Of a stretch of DNA of 15,405 nucleotides, positions 1-5,437 are shown piece after piece (position 1 is the stretch's first letter; each line of letters starts with the position of its first letter). A model generated the notes under the pieces. That model was given only the letters and a program-made list of their open reading frames with translations, was not told the origin of the DNA and did no database searches. Made by a program: the position numbers and the translations under genes. This stretch comes from Gemmatimonadota bacterium (lineage in GTDB: Bacteria; Gemmatimonadota; Gemmatimonadetes; Gemmatimonadales; GWC2-71-9), in the NCBI GenBank assembly GCA_017889745.1, contig JAGGAG010000049.1, positions 1 through 15,405 on the forward strand. The letters are read 5' to 3'.

Positions 1-456
1 CGGGAACATCAGCGTGGCCGCGAGCACCCGGGGCACGGCGAGATAAGCGAGGGGGTCGTACGAAAGGGTCTCGAGGGCGTCCACCTGCTCGGTAACCTTC
101 ATGGTCCCGAGCTCCGCCGCGATGTTGGCGCCGACGCGGCCGGCAAGCGCCATGCCGGTGAGCACGGGCGCCAGCTCCATCATGACCGTCTTGCCTACCA
201 GCGAACCGACCAGGTAGAGCGGCACCGTGTTGGTGAAGATGTACGAGGCGAGCAGGGCGAGGACGATGCCGGTAAAGACGGCGAGAAAGATGGCGATCGG
301 CACGGAATCGACGCCGAGCACCACCATCTGGTCCAGCAGCACCGGGCGCCATGTCCGCACGTCGCGCACCGCGCGGGACACCCGGAGCGTGATACGGCCC
401 ACCTCATCGAAGAATCCGGCTTGAAGAGGCGGGCGGGTCTCAGCGGCCCGTGGCAT
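1..456 (-). CDS. mlaE: MlaE-family ABC transporter permease (3' part cut by window edge)
   Basis: Permease of an Mla/Mce-type ABC system that moves phospholipids or other lipids between the membranes of diderm bacteria. Only the first 152 residues are in the window. Visible are a hydrophobic segment at about residues 52-72 and the family's signature block at about 106-135, with RVGANIAAELGTMKVTEQVD followed by ALETLSYDP and the VPRVLA stretch. The family is usually about 250 residues, so roughly 100 are missing past position 1. The ATG at 456 has no clear Shine-Dalgarno sequence and lies 20 bases after the stop of the sigma factor gene, so it is probably co-transcribed with it and perhaps translationally helped by it. 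The ATPase and the MCE-domain substrate-binding partner would be expected beyond the left edge. Family assignment is firm; the transported lipid is unknown. Confidence 0.88.
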   Translation of the reverse strand, partial: MPRAAETRPPLQAGFFDEVGRITLRVSRAVRDVRTWRPVLLDQMVVLGVDSVPIAIFLAVFTGIVLALLASYIFTNTVPLYLVGSLVGKTVMMELAPVLTGMALAGRVGANIAAELGTMKVTEQVDALETLSYDPLAYLAVPRVLAATLMFP

Positions 457-476
457 GGCCACTAAGGTACAGCGAT

Positions 477-1589
477 TTACGCCGCGAAGCTCGCCAGCGC
501 GCGCCCGACCTCCCCCTCGCGCAGGCGCTTGAGCGCGCGGTCGCGGAGCTGGCGGACCCGCTCCCGGGTGACGCCCAGCATGCCGCCGATTTCTTCGAGC
601 GTGTGCTCGCGCCCGCCATCGAGACCGAAGTAGAGCCGGAGGACCTTCGCGTCCCTCGGCGGAAGGGTGCGGAGAGCGGACTCGATTTCCTCGGACAGGA
701 AGGCGTCCATCGCCTGGTCCTCGGCCGAGTTGCCATCCTCGGCGATGAACCGGTCCATGAGCGACCGATCGCCCTCCGGATCGAGCGGCGCGTCCAGGCG
801 GACCTCGCTGGTGTTGAGCGCCGCCAGCGACTGCACCACGTCGAGCGAGAGCCCGGTGGCGTGGGCGATCTCCTCGGGCGTGGGCTCGCGCCGCAGCTCC
901 TGCCTCAGCGTCTCGGCGGTGCGCACGATCCTGGAGAGATCGGCGGTGCGGTTGAGCGGCACCCGCACGGTGCGGCCCTGCCGGGCGAGGGACGCGAGGA
1001 TGGCCTGCCGGATCCACCAGACAGCGTAGGAAATGAACTTGACGCCCTGGTCGGGATCGAACTTCCGGGCCGCCGTAAGGAGACCGACGTTCCCCTCGCC
1101 GATCAGGTCGGTGAGGGGCAGTCCGCGGTTCTGGTACTTCTTGGCGACGGAGATGACGAACCGGAGGTTGCGCTTGACCAGTTCCTGCATGGCCTCGGGG
1201 TCGCCACCACGCACCCGCTTGGCGATGGCGATTTCCTGCTGCGGGGTGAGCAGGGGCGTCATGCTCACCTCGTACAGGTACTGGTCGAGGATGTCCTTGT
1301 CGGCGTCGTACACGCCCAGGGACTTCGAGGTTTCGCGCTTGCGGGCGCGCCGTGGCTTGGTCGGCGGCGTGGCGGCGAGAATCTGGGCAGTGGTGAGGTG
1401 CTCGGGCAGCGGCTTGTGCGGATCCCAGACGGGCTCGGCATTCTTCGGGGCGACCACTACGGCTTCGATCGTCGCGCGACCGGCACGCGCCTTCTTCCCG
1501 ACCGGCGCCTCGGCTGGTGCCGCCGCGCGCTTGGCCGCCTTCTTCGCCGGCCGCGCCGGCTGCTCGCCTTTCTTCCCGCTACTCGACAT
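477..1589 (-). CDS. Sigma-70 family RNA polymerase sigma factor, primary-like
   Basis: Sigma subunit that directs RNA polymerase to promoters. Residues 1-90 are a basic Lys/Ala-rich tail in place of region 1.1. Region 1.2 lies at about 99-130 (DILDQYLYEV), regions 2.1-2.4 at about 137-213 (LVKRNLRFVISVAKKYQ, DLIGEGNVGL, FISYAVWWIRQAI), region 3 at about 214-285, and region 4 at about 305-357 with the helix-turn-helix GVTRERVRQLRDRALKRLR. This resembles group 1/2 (SigA/RpoS-like) factors, not ECF factors. I chose the ATG at 1589 because a GGAG lies four bases upstream. A GTG at 1652 would add 21 residues of non-conserved sequence. The predicted 370 residues are shorter than a typical RpoD because the large non-conserved region is absent. 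Whether it is the housekeeping or an alternative factor cannot be decided here. Confidence 0.9.
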   Translation of the reverse strand: MSSSGKKGEQPARPAKKAAKRAAAPAEAPVGKKARAGRATIEAVVVAPKNAEPVWDPHKPLPEHLTTAQILAATPPTKPRRARKRETSKSLGVYDADKDILDQYLYEVSMTPLLTPQQEIAIAKRVRGGDPEAMQELVKRNLRFVISVAKKYQNRGLPLTDLIGEGNVGLLTAARKFDPDQGVKFISYAVWWIRQAILASLARQGRTVRVPLNRTADLSRIVRTAETLRQELRREPTPEEIAHATGLSLDVVQSLAALNTSEVRLDAPLDPEGDRSLMDRFIAEDGNSAEDQAMDAFLSEEIESALRTLPPRDAKVLRLYFGLDGGREHTLEEIGGMLGVTRERVRQLRDRALKRLREGEVGRALASFAA

Positions 1590-1645
1590 GACGCTCCGCT
1601 TGCTCACAAACGGCACCGCGCCGTGTGCGCGCGTTGTACTGTCGC

Positions 1646-1674
1646 TTGACACCCCCAGAGCCCGCTCATAGGTT
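1646..1674 (+). promoter_or_regulatory. Sigma-70 promoter for the tRNA cluster
   Basis: A perfect -35 TTGACA (1646-1651), a 17-base spacer and a weaker -10 TAGGTT (1669-1674) lie 45 bases before tRNA-Ala. The start point would be near 1681. It lies in the 5' region of the divergent sigma factor gene, so the two transcription units share this 130-base interval. Confidence 0.6.
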
Positions 1675-1719
1675 CCCGTGCTGCTCCGGCACCTCGGTTC
1701 GGGGGCCGCCCAATATATA

Positions 1720-1792
1720 GGGGGCGTAGCTCAGTTGGGAGAGCGCGTGAATGGCATTCACGAGGTCAGGGGTTCGATCCCCCTCGCCTCCA
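1720..1792 (+). tRNA. tRNA-Ala(GGC)
   Basis: Full cloverleaf of 73 bases. The acceptor stem GGGGGCG pairs with CGCCTCC with one G-T pair, and the discriminator is A1792. The anticodon stem CGTGA/TCACG encloses loop ATGGCAT, giving anticodon GGC (reads GCC/GCU). The T-loop is TTCGATC. CCA is not encoded, so it must be added enzymatically. Confidence 0.97.
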
Positions 1793-1841
1793 CTCGGTTC
1801 GCCGGGCGTGAGCAGCGTCGCGGTGAAGACGTGGAAAACGG

Positions 1842-1870
1842 TTGCGGACGGCGCAGTCGAGCGCTACAAT
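1842..1870 (+). promoter_or_regulatory. Internal promoter before tRNA-Gly
   Basis: A -35 TTGCGG (1842-1847), a 17-base spacer and a near-consensus -10 TACAAT (1865-1870) end 13 bases before tRNA-Gly. Transcription would begin at about 1877. The last five tRNAs can therefore be transcribed independently of tRNA-Ala. Confidence 0.65.
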
Positions 1871-1883
1871 CCGCTTCCGCTAA

Positions 1884-1956
1884 GCGGGAATAGCTCAGTT
1901 GGTAGAGCACAACCTTGCCAAGGTTGGGGTCGCGGGTTCGAGTCCCGTTTCCCGCT
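1884..1956 (+). tRNA. tRNA-Gly(GCC)
   Basis: 73-base cloverleaf. The acceptor GCGGGAA pairs with TTCCCGC, and the discriminator is T1956. The anticodon stem CAACC/GGTTG closes loop TTGCCAA, giving anticodon GCC. The T-arm CGGG/CCCG carries TTCGAGT. No encoded CCA. Confidence 0.97.
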
Positions 1957-1991
1957 CTCCAGGGAATATCGCCCGGGTCATCGGGCAGCGT

Positions 1992-2065
1992 CGCGGGGTG
2001 GAGCAGTCTGGTAGCTCGCCGGGCTCATAACCCGGAGGTCGTGGGTTCAAATCCCACCCCCGCTA
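1992..2065 (+). tRNA. Initiator tRNA-fMet(CAT)
   Basis: 74-base cloverleaf. Positions 2-7 GCGGGG pair with CCCCGC, while C1 faces T72 and so leaves the end of the acceptor unpaired, as required of a formylated initiator. The anticodon stem has the three consecutive G-C pairs typical of initiators (CCGGG/CCCGG) around loop CTCATAA. The D-stem GAGC/GCTC provides the initiator-type A11-U24 pair. E. coli has C1-A72, so U72 is a variation. No encoded CCA. Confidence 0.95.
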
Positions 2066-2115
2066 TCGATCGGGCAAGGCGGCAGGGCGGCATGCCTGCC
2101 GCCTTGCCGCCTGTA

Positions 2116-2189
2116 GGGCGGTTAGCTCAGTTGGTTAGAGCGCCACGTTGACATCGTGGAGGTCACAAGTTCGAGCCTTGTACCGCCCA
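2116..2189 (+). tRNA. tRNA-Val(GAC)
   Basis: 74-base cloverleaf. The acceptor GGGCGGT pairs with ACCGCCC, and the discriminator is A2189. The anticodon stem CCACG/CGTGG encloses loop TTGACAT, giving anticodon GAC. The T-arm ACAAG/CTTGT carries TTCGAGC. No encoded CCA. Confidence 0.97.
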
Positions 2190-2232
2190 TGGCAGCAGAG
2201 GAATTGTTAGGGGCGGACGCCGGTCCGTCCAC

Positions 2233-2306
2233 GCGCCCATAGCTCAATTGGATAGAGCATCTGACTACGGATCAGAAGGTTAGAGGTTCAAGTCCTCTTG
2301 GGCGCA
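2233..2306 (+). tRNA. tRNA-Arg(ACG)
   Basis: 74-base cloverleaf. The acceptor GCGCCCA pairs with TGGGCGC, and the discriminator is A2306. The anticodon stem TCTGA/TCAGA encloses loop CTACGGA, giving anticodon ACG. Its A34 is normally edited to inosine by TadA so that it reads CGU, CGC and CGA. No encoded CCA. Confidence 0.97.
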
Positions 2307-2316
2307 CTAGGTAGTA

Positions 2317-2391
2317 CGGGGCGTAGCGAAGCCCGGTTATCGCGCCTGCTTCGGGAGCAGGAGGTCCCCGGTTCAAATCCGGGCGCCCCGA
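2317..2391 (+). tRNA. tRNA-Pro(CGG)
   Basis: 75-base cloverleaf. The acceptor CGGGGCG pairs with CGCCCCG, and the discriminator is A2391. The anticodon stem CCTGC/GCAGG encloses loop TTCGGGA, giving anticodon CGG. The T-arm CCCGG/CCGGG carries TTCAAAT. It is the last tRNA of the cluster and no CCA is encoded. Confidence 0.96.
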
Positions 2392-2405
2392 TCGACAAAC
2401 GAGAG

Positions 2406-2435
2406 CCCCGCCATCACCACGTGGCGGGGTTCTTC
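2406..2435 (+). terminator. Intrinsic terminator of the tRNA cluster
   Basis: Eight-base-pair stem CCCCGCCA/TGGCGGGG (2406-2413 with 2422-2429) followed by TTCTTCGTT, 14 bases after tRNA-Pro. The stem also lies at the 3' end of the convergent minus-strand genes. The minus-strand side has only a weak T-run (CTCTCGTTT), so it may act in both directions but better on plus. Confidence 0.7.
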
Positions 2436-2458
2436 GTTCCTGGTTGCGGCCACCCGCA

Positions 2459-2752
2459 TCACGCGGCGGGCGGTGGCGCGTTCCGCCGCGTGAACAGCCA
2501 GATCAGCAGCATGGCCCCGCCGAGCGCGAGCGCATAGCCGGCCACCGGGCCCAACCCGGCCAGGCGTCCGCCGAACCCGAAGAGCAGCGAGCCCGCCATG
2601 CCGAACGCGGCCGTGGCCGGCAGGCTCATCGGATCCGGGCCGGGCAGCAGCAACCGCGCCAGCGCACCGATCGCGAGCCCGATGAAGGCGAAGGCGACCA
2701 GCATCACGACCGCGCCGACGCCGAGCAGCACCAGCCCCGCGCCGTTACCCAT
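2459..2752 (-). CDS. GlsB/YeaQ/YmgE-family small membrane protein (copy 1)
   Basis: 97-residue membrane protein of the transglycosylase-associated/GlsB family, which is linked to stress responses but has no proven enzymatic function. Three hydrophobic segments are visible, at about residues 5-35, 48-62 and 70-88, followed by a short basic tail with RR. It shares the run LLPGPDPMSLPAT, an FG-AGSLL-GF-GR block and GGAMLLIW with the gene just upstream. The two are therefore tandem paralogues, separated by 27 bases and probably transcribed together. The ATG at 2752 has only a weak ribosome site (GCGGAT), so translation may depend on coupling to the first copy. It ends just before the bidirectional-looking terminator of the tRNA cluster. 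Confidence 0.85.
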   Translation of the reverse strand: MGNGAGLVLLGVGAVVMLVAFAFIGLAIGALARLLLPGPDPMSLPATAAFGMAGSLLFGFGGRLAGLGPVAGYALALGGAMLLIWLFTRRNAPPPAA

Positions 2753-2779
2753 GTATCCGCGGCGCCTGAGCGGGATGGC

Positions 2780-3082
2780 TCACAATGCGGGGCCGCCGCC
2801 GCGTCGCTTGAAGTACCAGATCAGCAGCATTGCACCGCCCACCGAAAGCACATAGCTCGGCACCGGGCCAAGGTCGGTGAACCGACCGACGAAGCCGCCG
2901 AGAAGGGAGCCGGCAATGCCGAATCCGAAGGTGGCGGGGAGGCTCATTGGATCCGGGCCGGGCAGGAGGAATCGGGCGAGCGCGCCCGTCAGCAGGCCGA
3001 TCGCGGCGAGGATCAGCAGAAAGACGAGCAGTCCTGCGCCGAGGCCCAGCGCCATCGAGGTACCGGTAGAAGTGGAATCCAT
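2780..3082 (-). CDS. GlsB/YeaQ/YmgE-family small membrane protein (copy 2)
   Basis: 100-residue paralogue of the gene at 2459-2752. It has a longer N-terminal lead (MDSTSTGTSMALG) before the first hydrophobic segment at about 12-36, then LLPGPDPMSLPAT, a second segment at about 50-64 and a third at about 76-91, ending in the basic KRRGGG tail. The PGPDPMSLPAT loop is identical in both copies, whereas the segments around it have diverged. This suggests an old duplication with the loop held by selection. An ATG at 3082 is preceded by GGAG within a small palindrome, GGAGACTCC. The gene starts 70 bases after the end of the AI-2E gene, so it may be the tail of that operon or have its own promoter; I see no convincing one. 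Confidence 0.85.
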   Translation of the reverse strand: MDSTSTGTSMALGLGAGLLVFLLILAAIGLLTGALARFLLPGPDPMSLPATFGFGIAGSLLGGFVGRFTDLGPVPSYVLSVGGAMLLIWYFKRRGGGPAL

Positions 3083-3152
3083 GGTGGGGAGTCTCCGAGG
3101 GGGCCGTCATGACCGGGTACTGTTGCCGCCCCTACGATACCGCAGCGACGGT

Positions 3153-4184
3153 CTAGCTGTCGAGGAAGAGGGCCACCGGCTCGAGTGGCTTCACGTGGTC
3201 GCAGATGATCTTGACCATGACGGTGAGCGGCACCGCGAGCACCGCCCCGGTGATGCCCCAGATCCATCCCCAGAAGAGCAAGCCCAGGAACAGCGCCACC
3301 GCGTTGAGTGGCAGCCGGCGCCCGAGGATCATCGGCGTGGCGAGGTTGCTCTCGACCATGTTAATGATGAAGAAGGCACCGGCCGCGAACAGTGCCGTCC
3401 TCGGCTGGTCAAAGGAGACGAGGCCAGCTACCCCGATGAGGATGAGGGTCGCGAGGGCGCCCACGTACGGGATGTAGTTGAGCACGCCGGCCACCGCGCC
3501 CCAGAGGGCGGCGTTGGGCATGCCGAGCAGCGCCAGCGCTCCCCAGGTGAGGAGGCCGACCGCGGCATTGATGATCGTGGTGAGGACGAGGTAGCGGGAC
3601 ATCTGCACCTCGATCTCGGCCAGCGCCTCGACCACGTGCGCCCGCTCGGCCCGGCCGGGAAGCACCTCGGCGAGCTTCTGGCGAAAGAGGGTGCCCGCCG
3701 CCAGGAGGAAGTAACTGAGGAAGATGACCGTCAGCGCCGCGCCGAGGAAACTGGCCGTCGTGCCCGACAGCCGGCTCATCAGGCCCGGCTTCGCGAGCTC
3801 CACCTTCTGGGTGTCGTCACCGCTCGACGTGGGCGTGGTCGCCTCTTCCACCTTGCTCGCCGTGGCCTGGATGCTGGCCAGGGGTCGCACCACCGACTTC
3901 AGCTTCCGCTCCACCTGCTGCATCGTCTTCGGGGCGCGCTCGATCCACTCCGATGCCGGATCGGCCAGGAAATACATGGCACCACAGAGCACGATCACCG
4001 TGCCGAACACCAGGATGCCGGCACCGACCGCCTCGGGAACGCGGCGCTTCTTGAGCCACCGCACCGGCGGGCCGAGCAGGAACATGAAGAGCACGGACAC
4101 GACGATCGGGAGCACGAATGTGCTCCCGATCTTGAGTGCCGCCACAGCTGCGAGAAGAAAGATGCCGACGAGCGGCCAGGTCAC
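3153..4184 (-). CDS. AI-2E/PerM (UPF0118) family membrane transporter
   Basis: 343-residue polytopic membrane protein. Two N-terminal segments (about 4-40) and a third (about 54-74) precede a soluble charged loop at about 80-140. Five or more further segments follow, with the family blocks GVLNYIPYVGALATLI, the FFIINMVESNLATPMILGRR region and WGWIWGITGAVLAVPLTVM. Members have been described as exporters of the AI-2 signal or, in other cases, as Na+/H+ antiporters, so the substrate cannot be read from sequence. The GTG start at 4184 overlaps the TGA of the CsbD gene as GTGA, which indicates translational coupling. The start is fixed by that overlap and by the conserved hydrophobic N-terminus. 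It sits downstream of a shared leader attenuator, so it should respond to the same signal as the CsbD gene. Confidence 0.9.
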   Translation of the reverse strand: MTWPLVGIFLLAAVAALKIGSTFVLPIVVSVLFMFLLGPPVRWLKKRRVPEAVGAGILVFGTVIVLCGAMYFLADPASEWIERAPKTMQQVERKLKSVVRPLASIQATASKVEEATTPTSSGDDTQKVELAKPGLMSRLSGTTASFLGAALTVIFLSYFLLAAGTLFRQKLAEVLPGRAERAHVVEALAEIEVQMSRYLVLTTIINAAVGLLTWGALALLGMPNAALWGAVAGVLNYIPYVGALATLILIGVAGLVSFDQPRTALFAAGAFFIINMVESNLATPMILGRRLPLNAVALFLGLLFWGWIWGITGAVLAVPLTVMVKIICDHVKPLEPVALFLDS

Positions 4185-4405
4185 GAATGGACCGGATTGT
4201 GCAGTTCGGCCAGCCGCTTCTCGAATGCCTTCACCTGGTCGTCGGCCTCCTCCTTGAGGGTGCCGTAGCGCTGCTGGATCATGCCCACCAGCCGGTCACG
4301 GCGGCCGGCTATGACGTCGACGTCGTCGTCCGTCAGCTGGCCCCACTGCTCGCGGACGCGGCCGCGCAGTTCCTTCCACGAGCCCTTGATCTCATCCCAG
4401 TTCAT
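4181..4405 (-). CDS. CsbD-family stress protein
   Basis: 74-residue hydrophilic, helical protein. The N-terminus MNWDEIKGSWKELRGRVREQ and the following WGQLTDDDVDVIAGRRDRLVG are diagnostic of the CsbD family. In Bacillus, CsbD belongs to the general stress regulon; its molecular role is unknown. The ATG at 4405 is chosen because a strong GGGAGG lies six bases upstream and the family always begins this way. An in-frame extension reaching 4546 would run through the leader hairpins and is rejected. The stop overlaps the AI-2E start. The leader is unusually structured: the attenuator element at 4510-4628 lies upstream, and two further hairpins stand between it and the ribosome site. This implies control at the RNA level. 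Confidence 0.92.
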   Translation of the reverse strand: MNWDEIKGSWKELRGRVREQWGQLTDDDVDVIAGRRDRLVGMIQQRYGTLKEEADDQVKAFEKRLAELHNPVHS

Positions 4406-4421
4406 ACCGAACCTCCCAGAA

Positions 4422-4468
4422 CGCGGCCAGGCCGCGGTTGATCGCGGTGGGCCGGCCGAAGCCGGCCC
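4422..4468 (-). promoter_or_regulatory. Two hairpins in the csbD-type leader, one with a UUCG tetraloop
   Basis: On the minus strand an 8-bp stem GGGCCGGC/GCCGGCCC (4449-4468) closes a TTCG loop with a C-G closing pair, the very stable C(UUCG)G tetraloop. A second stem, CGCGGC/GCCGCG with a three-base loop (4422-4436), lies five bases before the GGGAGG ribosome site of the CsbD gene. Neither is followed by a T-run, so they look like RNA-stability or translation-control structures and not terminators. Confidence 0.45.
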
Positions 4469-4509
4469 AGATCTATGACCTTCACCGGCGGCAGGGGCGC
4501 CGAAACGAT

Positions 4510-4553
4510 AAAAGGCACACGGGACCGGCTGCAGCCGGTCCACCATGCGCCTT
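4510..4553 (-). terminator. Intrinsic terminator of attenuator copy A
   Basis: Minus-strand stem of AAGGCGCA with TGTGCCTT (one G-T pair), a small internal loop, and a perfect 8-bp inner stem GGACCGGC/GCCGGTCC with loop TGCA, followed by TTTT and, after ATCG, TTT. It would stop transcripts before the CsbD-AI-2E operon. It could also end read-through from the histidine kinase-regulator operon. Confidence 0.6.
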
Positions 4554-4628
4554 CGACTGGCGAACCTGCAACGTTCGCCCGTTCAAGGTGCTGCGACGTG
4601 CGCAGCCAACTTGGCCCTGCATCCTCAA
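4510..4628 (-). promoter_or_regulatory. Leader attenuator element, copy A (candidate riboswitch)
   Basis: One of three related leader elements in this window, read here on the minus strand. In order: TTGAGGATGCAGGGCCAA (4628-4611); hairpin 1 GCTGCG/CGCAGC (4606-4590); ACCTT (4589-4585); hairpin 2 GGCGAAC/GTTCGCC with a 7-base loop (4579-4559); AGTC then GAAGGC (4554-4549); hairpin 3 GGACCGGC/GCCGGTCC (4541-4522); and TGTGCCTTTT (4519-4510). CCTT can pair with AAGG to enclose hairpin 2. Alternatively AAGGCGCA can pair with TGTGCCTT to extend hairpin 3 into a terminator. The two pairings exclude each other. It lies between the response regulator and the CsbD gene, 104 bases before the CsbD start. 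The ligand or factor is unknown and I do not recognise the motif as a known class. Confidence 0.62.
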
Positions 4629-4677
4629 CCTAAGAGGTGAGACAGCCCGCGCAAGCGGCTGCAGTGTCACAATCGGC

Positions 4678-4699
4678 GCTCGTGACAGCCTTCACGAGC
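4678..4699 (-). terminator. Hairpin directly after the response regulator stop
   Basis: Inverted repeat GCTCGTG/CACGAGC (7 bp, 8-base loop) begins two bases after the stop of the response regulator. It has no T-run, so it may be a weak or Rho-assisted terminator or an mRNA 3'-end stabiliser. Confidence 0.3.
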
Positions 4700-4700
4700 G

Positions 4701-5417
4701 TCAGACATGCTCGAGCAAGAGCTCGAGTCGCCGGCGGAGATCGGCGAGCGTCTTCGACTTGAAGGCGCCCTTCGTTTCCTCCAGCACGTCCACCGTGTCC
4801 TTCACCGCCTGCTGCAACTGCAGCCCGCGGGGGCAGTTGAGCAGCTGGCACGGGTTCTGTCCCGAGGGGGCGGTGTTGAGAGCCCGGCTGAGCTGCTGCA
4901 GGTCGGTGAGCGAGCCCATCACGTTGCGGAGCGTGAGCGCCAGGAAGACGTCGATGGCGTTCCCGTCCTGCGCCACATTCTGAGCGTCGCCGATCTCCTG
5001 GCGCATGCGGCGCAGGCGGTCCTCGGTGCGCTGCATCGCCTGGTACGAGCGGAAGCGGACCACGGCCTTCTGCACCTTCTCGAGCAGGAGCGGAAAGCTC
5101 ACCGGCTTGGTGAGGTAGGCGGCCACCGGCAGCTCGATGGAGGCGATCGCCGACCGCACCGACGGGTAGCCGGTGAGGATGATGACCGGCAGGCCGCCGC
5201 TCCGCTCGGCGACATCGCGCACGAGTTGCAGGTCGGCGTTGCCGGGCATCTCGAGGTCGGTGATGAGGAGGTCGTACTTTCCCTCGGCGACGCGCGCAAG
5301 CGCCGAGGAGGCGTCGCCGACCCCGTCGCAGTGATACCCCTCGCGCCGAAGAAGGTCGGTAGTGGCCGCGAGGAAGGTGGCTTCATCATCGGCGAGGAGA
5401 ATGCGTGCAGCTTCCAT
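4701..5417 (-). CDS. Response regulator, receiver domain with non-DNA-binding C-terminal region
   Basis: Partner of the histidine kinase encoded just upstream. Residues 4-120 are a CheY-like receiver: acidic pair D10/D11, phospho-acceptor D54 in LLITDLEMPG, T82 in VIILTGYPS and K104 in YLTKP. All five key positions are present, so it should be phosphorylated. Residues 121-145 are a basic helix, probably a coiled coil. Residues 146-238 form a helical region without helix-turn-helix, GGDEF or ATPase signatures, and contain two cysteines in NPCQLLNCPRG. The start at 5417 is preferred because GGAGAGAGG lies seven bases upstream. A further in-frame ATG at 5441 overlaps the kinase stop as ATGA but lacks a ribosome site and adds eight residues. 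The output is probably protein-protein contact, not promoter binding. Confidence 0.88.
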   Translation of the reverse strand: MEAARILLADDEATFLAATTDLLRREGYHCDGVGDASSALARVAEGKYDLLITDLEMPGNADLQLVRDVAERSGGLPVIILTGYPSVRSAIASIELPVAAYLTKPVSFPLLLEKVQKAVVRFRSYQAMQRTEDRLRRMRQEIGDAQNVAQDGNAIDVFLALTLRNVMGSLTDLQQLSRALNTAPSGQNPCQLLNCPRGLQLQQAVKDTVDVLEETKGAFKSKTLADLRRRLELLLEHV

Positions 5418-5437
5418 GATATGACCTCTCTCCGTGC

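Noticed and set aside
450..1649. Plus-strand open frame opposite the sigma factor
   Set aside because: The minus strand encodes all sigma-70 regions; the plus product is compositionally biased and would overlap the gene over its full length.
1720..2391. Repeated similar segments that could suggest a repeat or CRISPR array
   Set aside because: The similarity is the shared D-arm and T-arm sequence of six different tRNAs; there are no regular spacers.
2877..4268. Plus-strand 463-residue frame opposite the AI-2E and GlsB genes
   Set aside because: It runs across several real minus-strand genes and their gaps, and the product is a charged low-complexity chain.
4406..4546. N-terminal extension of the CsbD protein to 4546
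   Set aside because: It would translate the leader hairpins and part of the terminator; the CsbD family begins at MNWDEIKG, where a strong ribosome site is present.
4510..4606. Reading copy A merely as the terminator of the kinase-regulator operon
   Set aside because: A terminator alone does not explain hairpins 1 and 2, the shared ACCTT and AGTCGAAGG blocks, or the presence of the same arrangement in copies B and C, which have no upstream gene on their strand.
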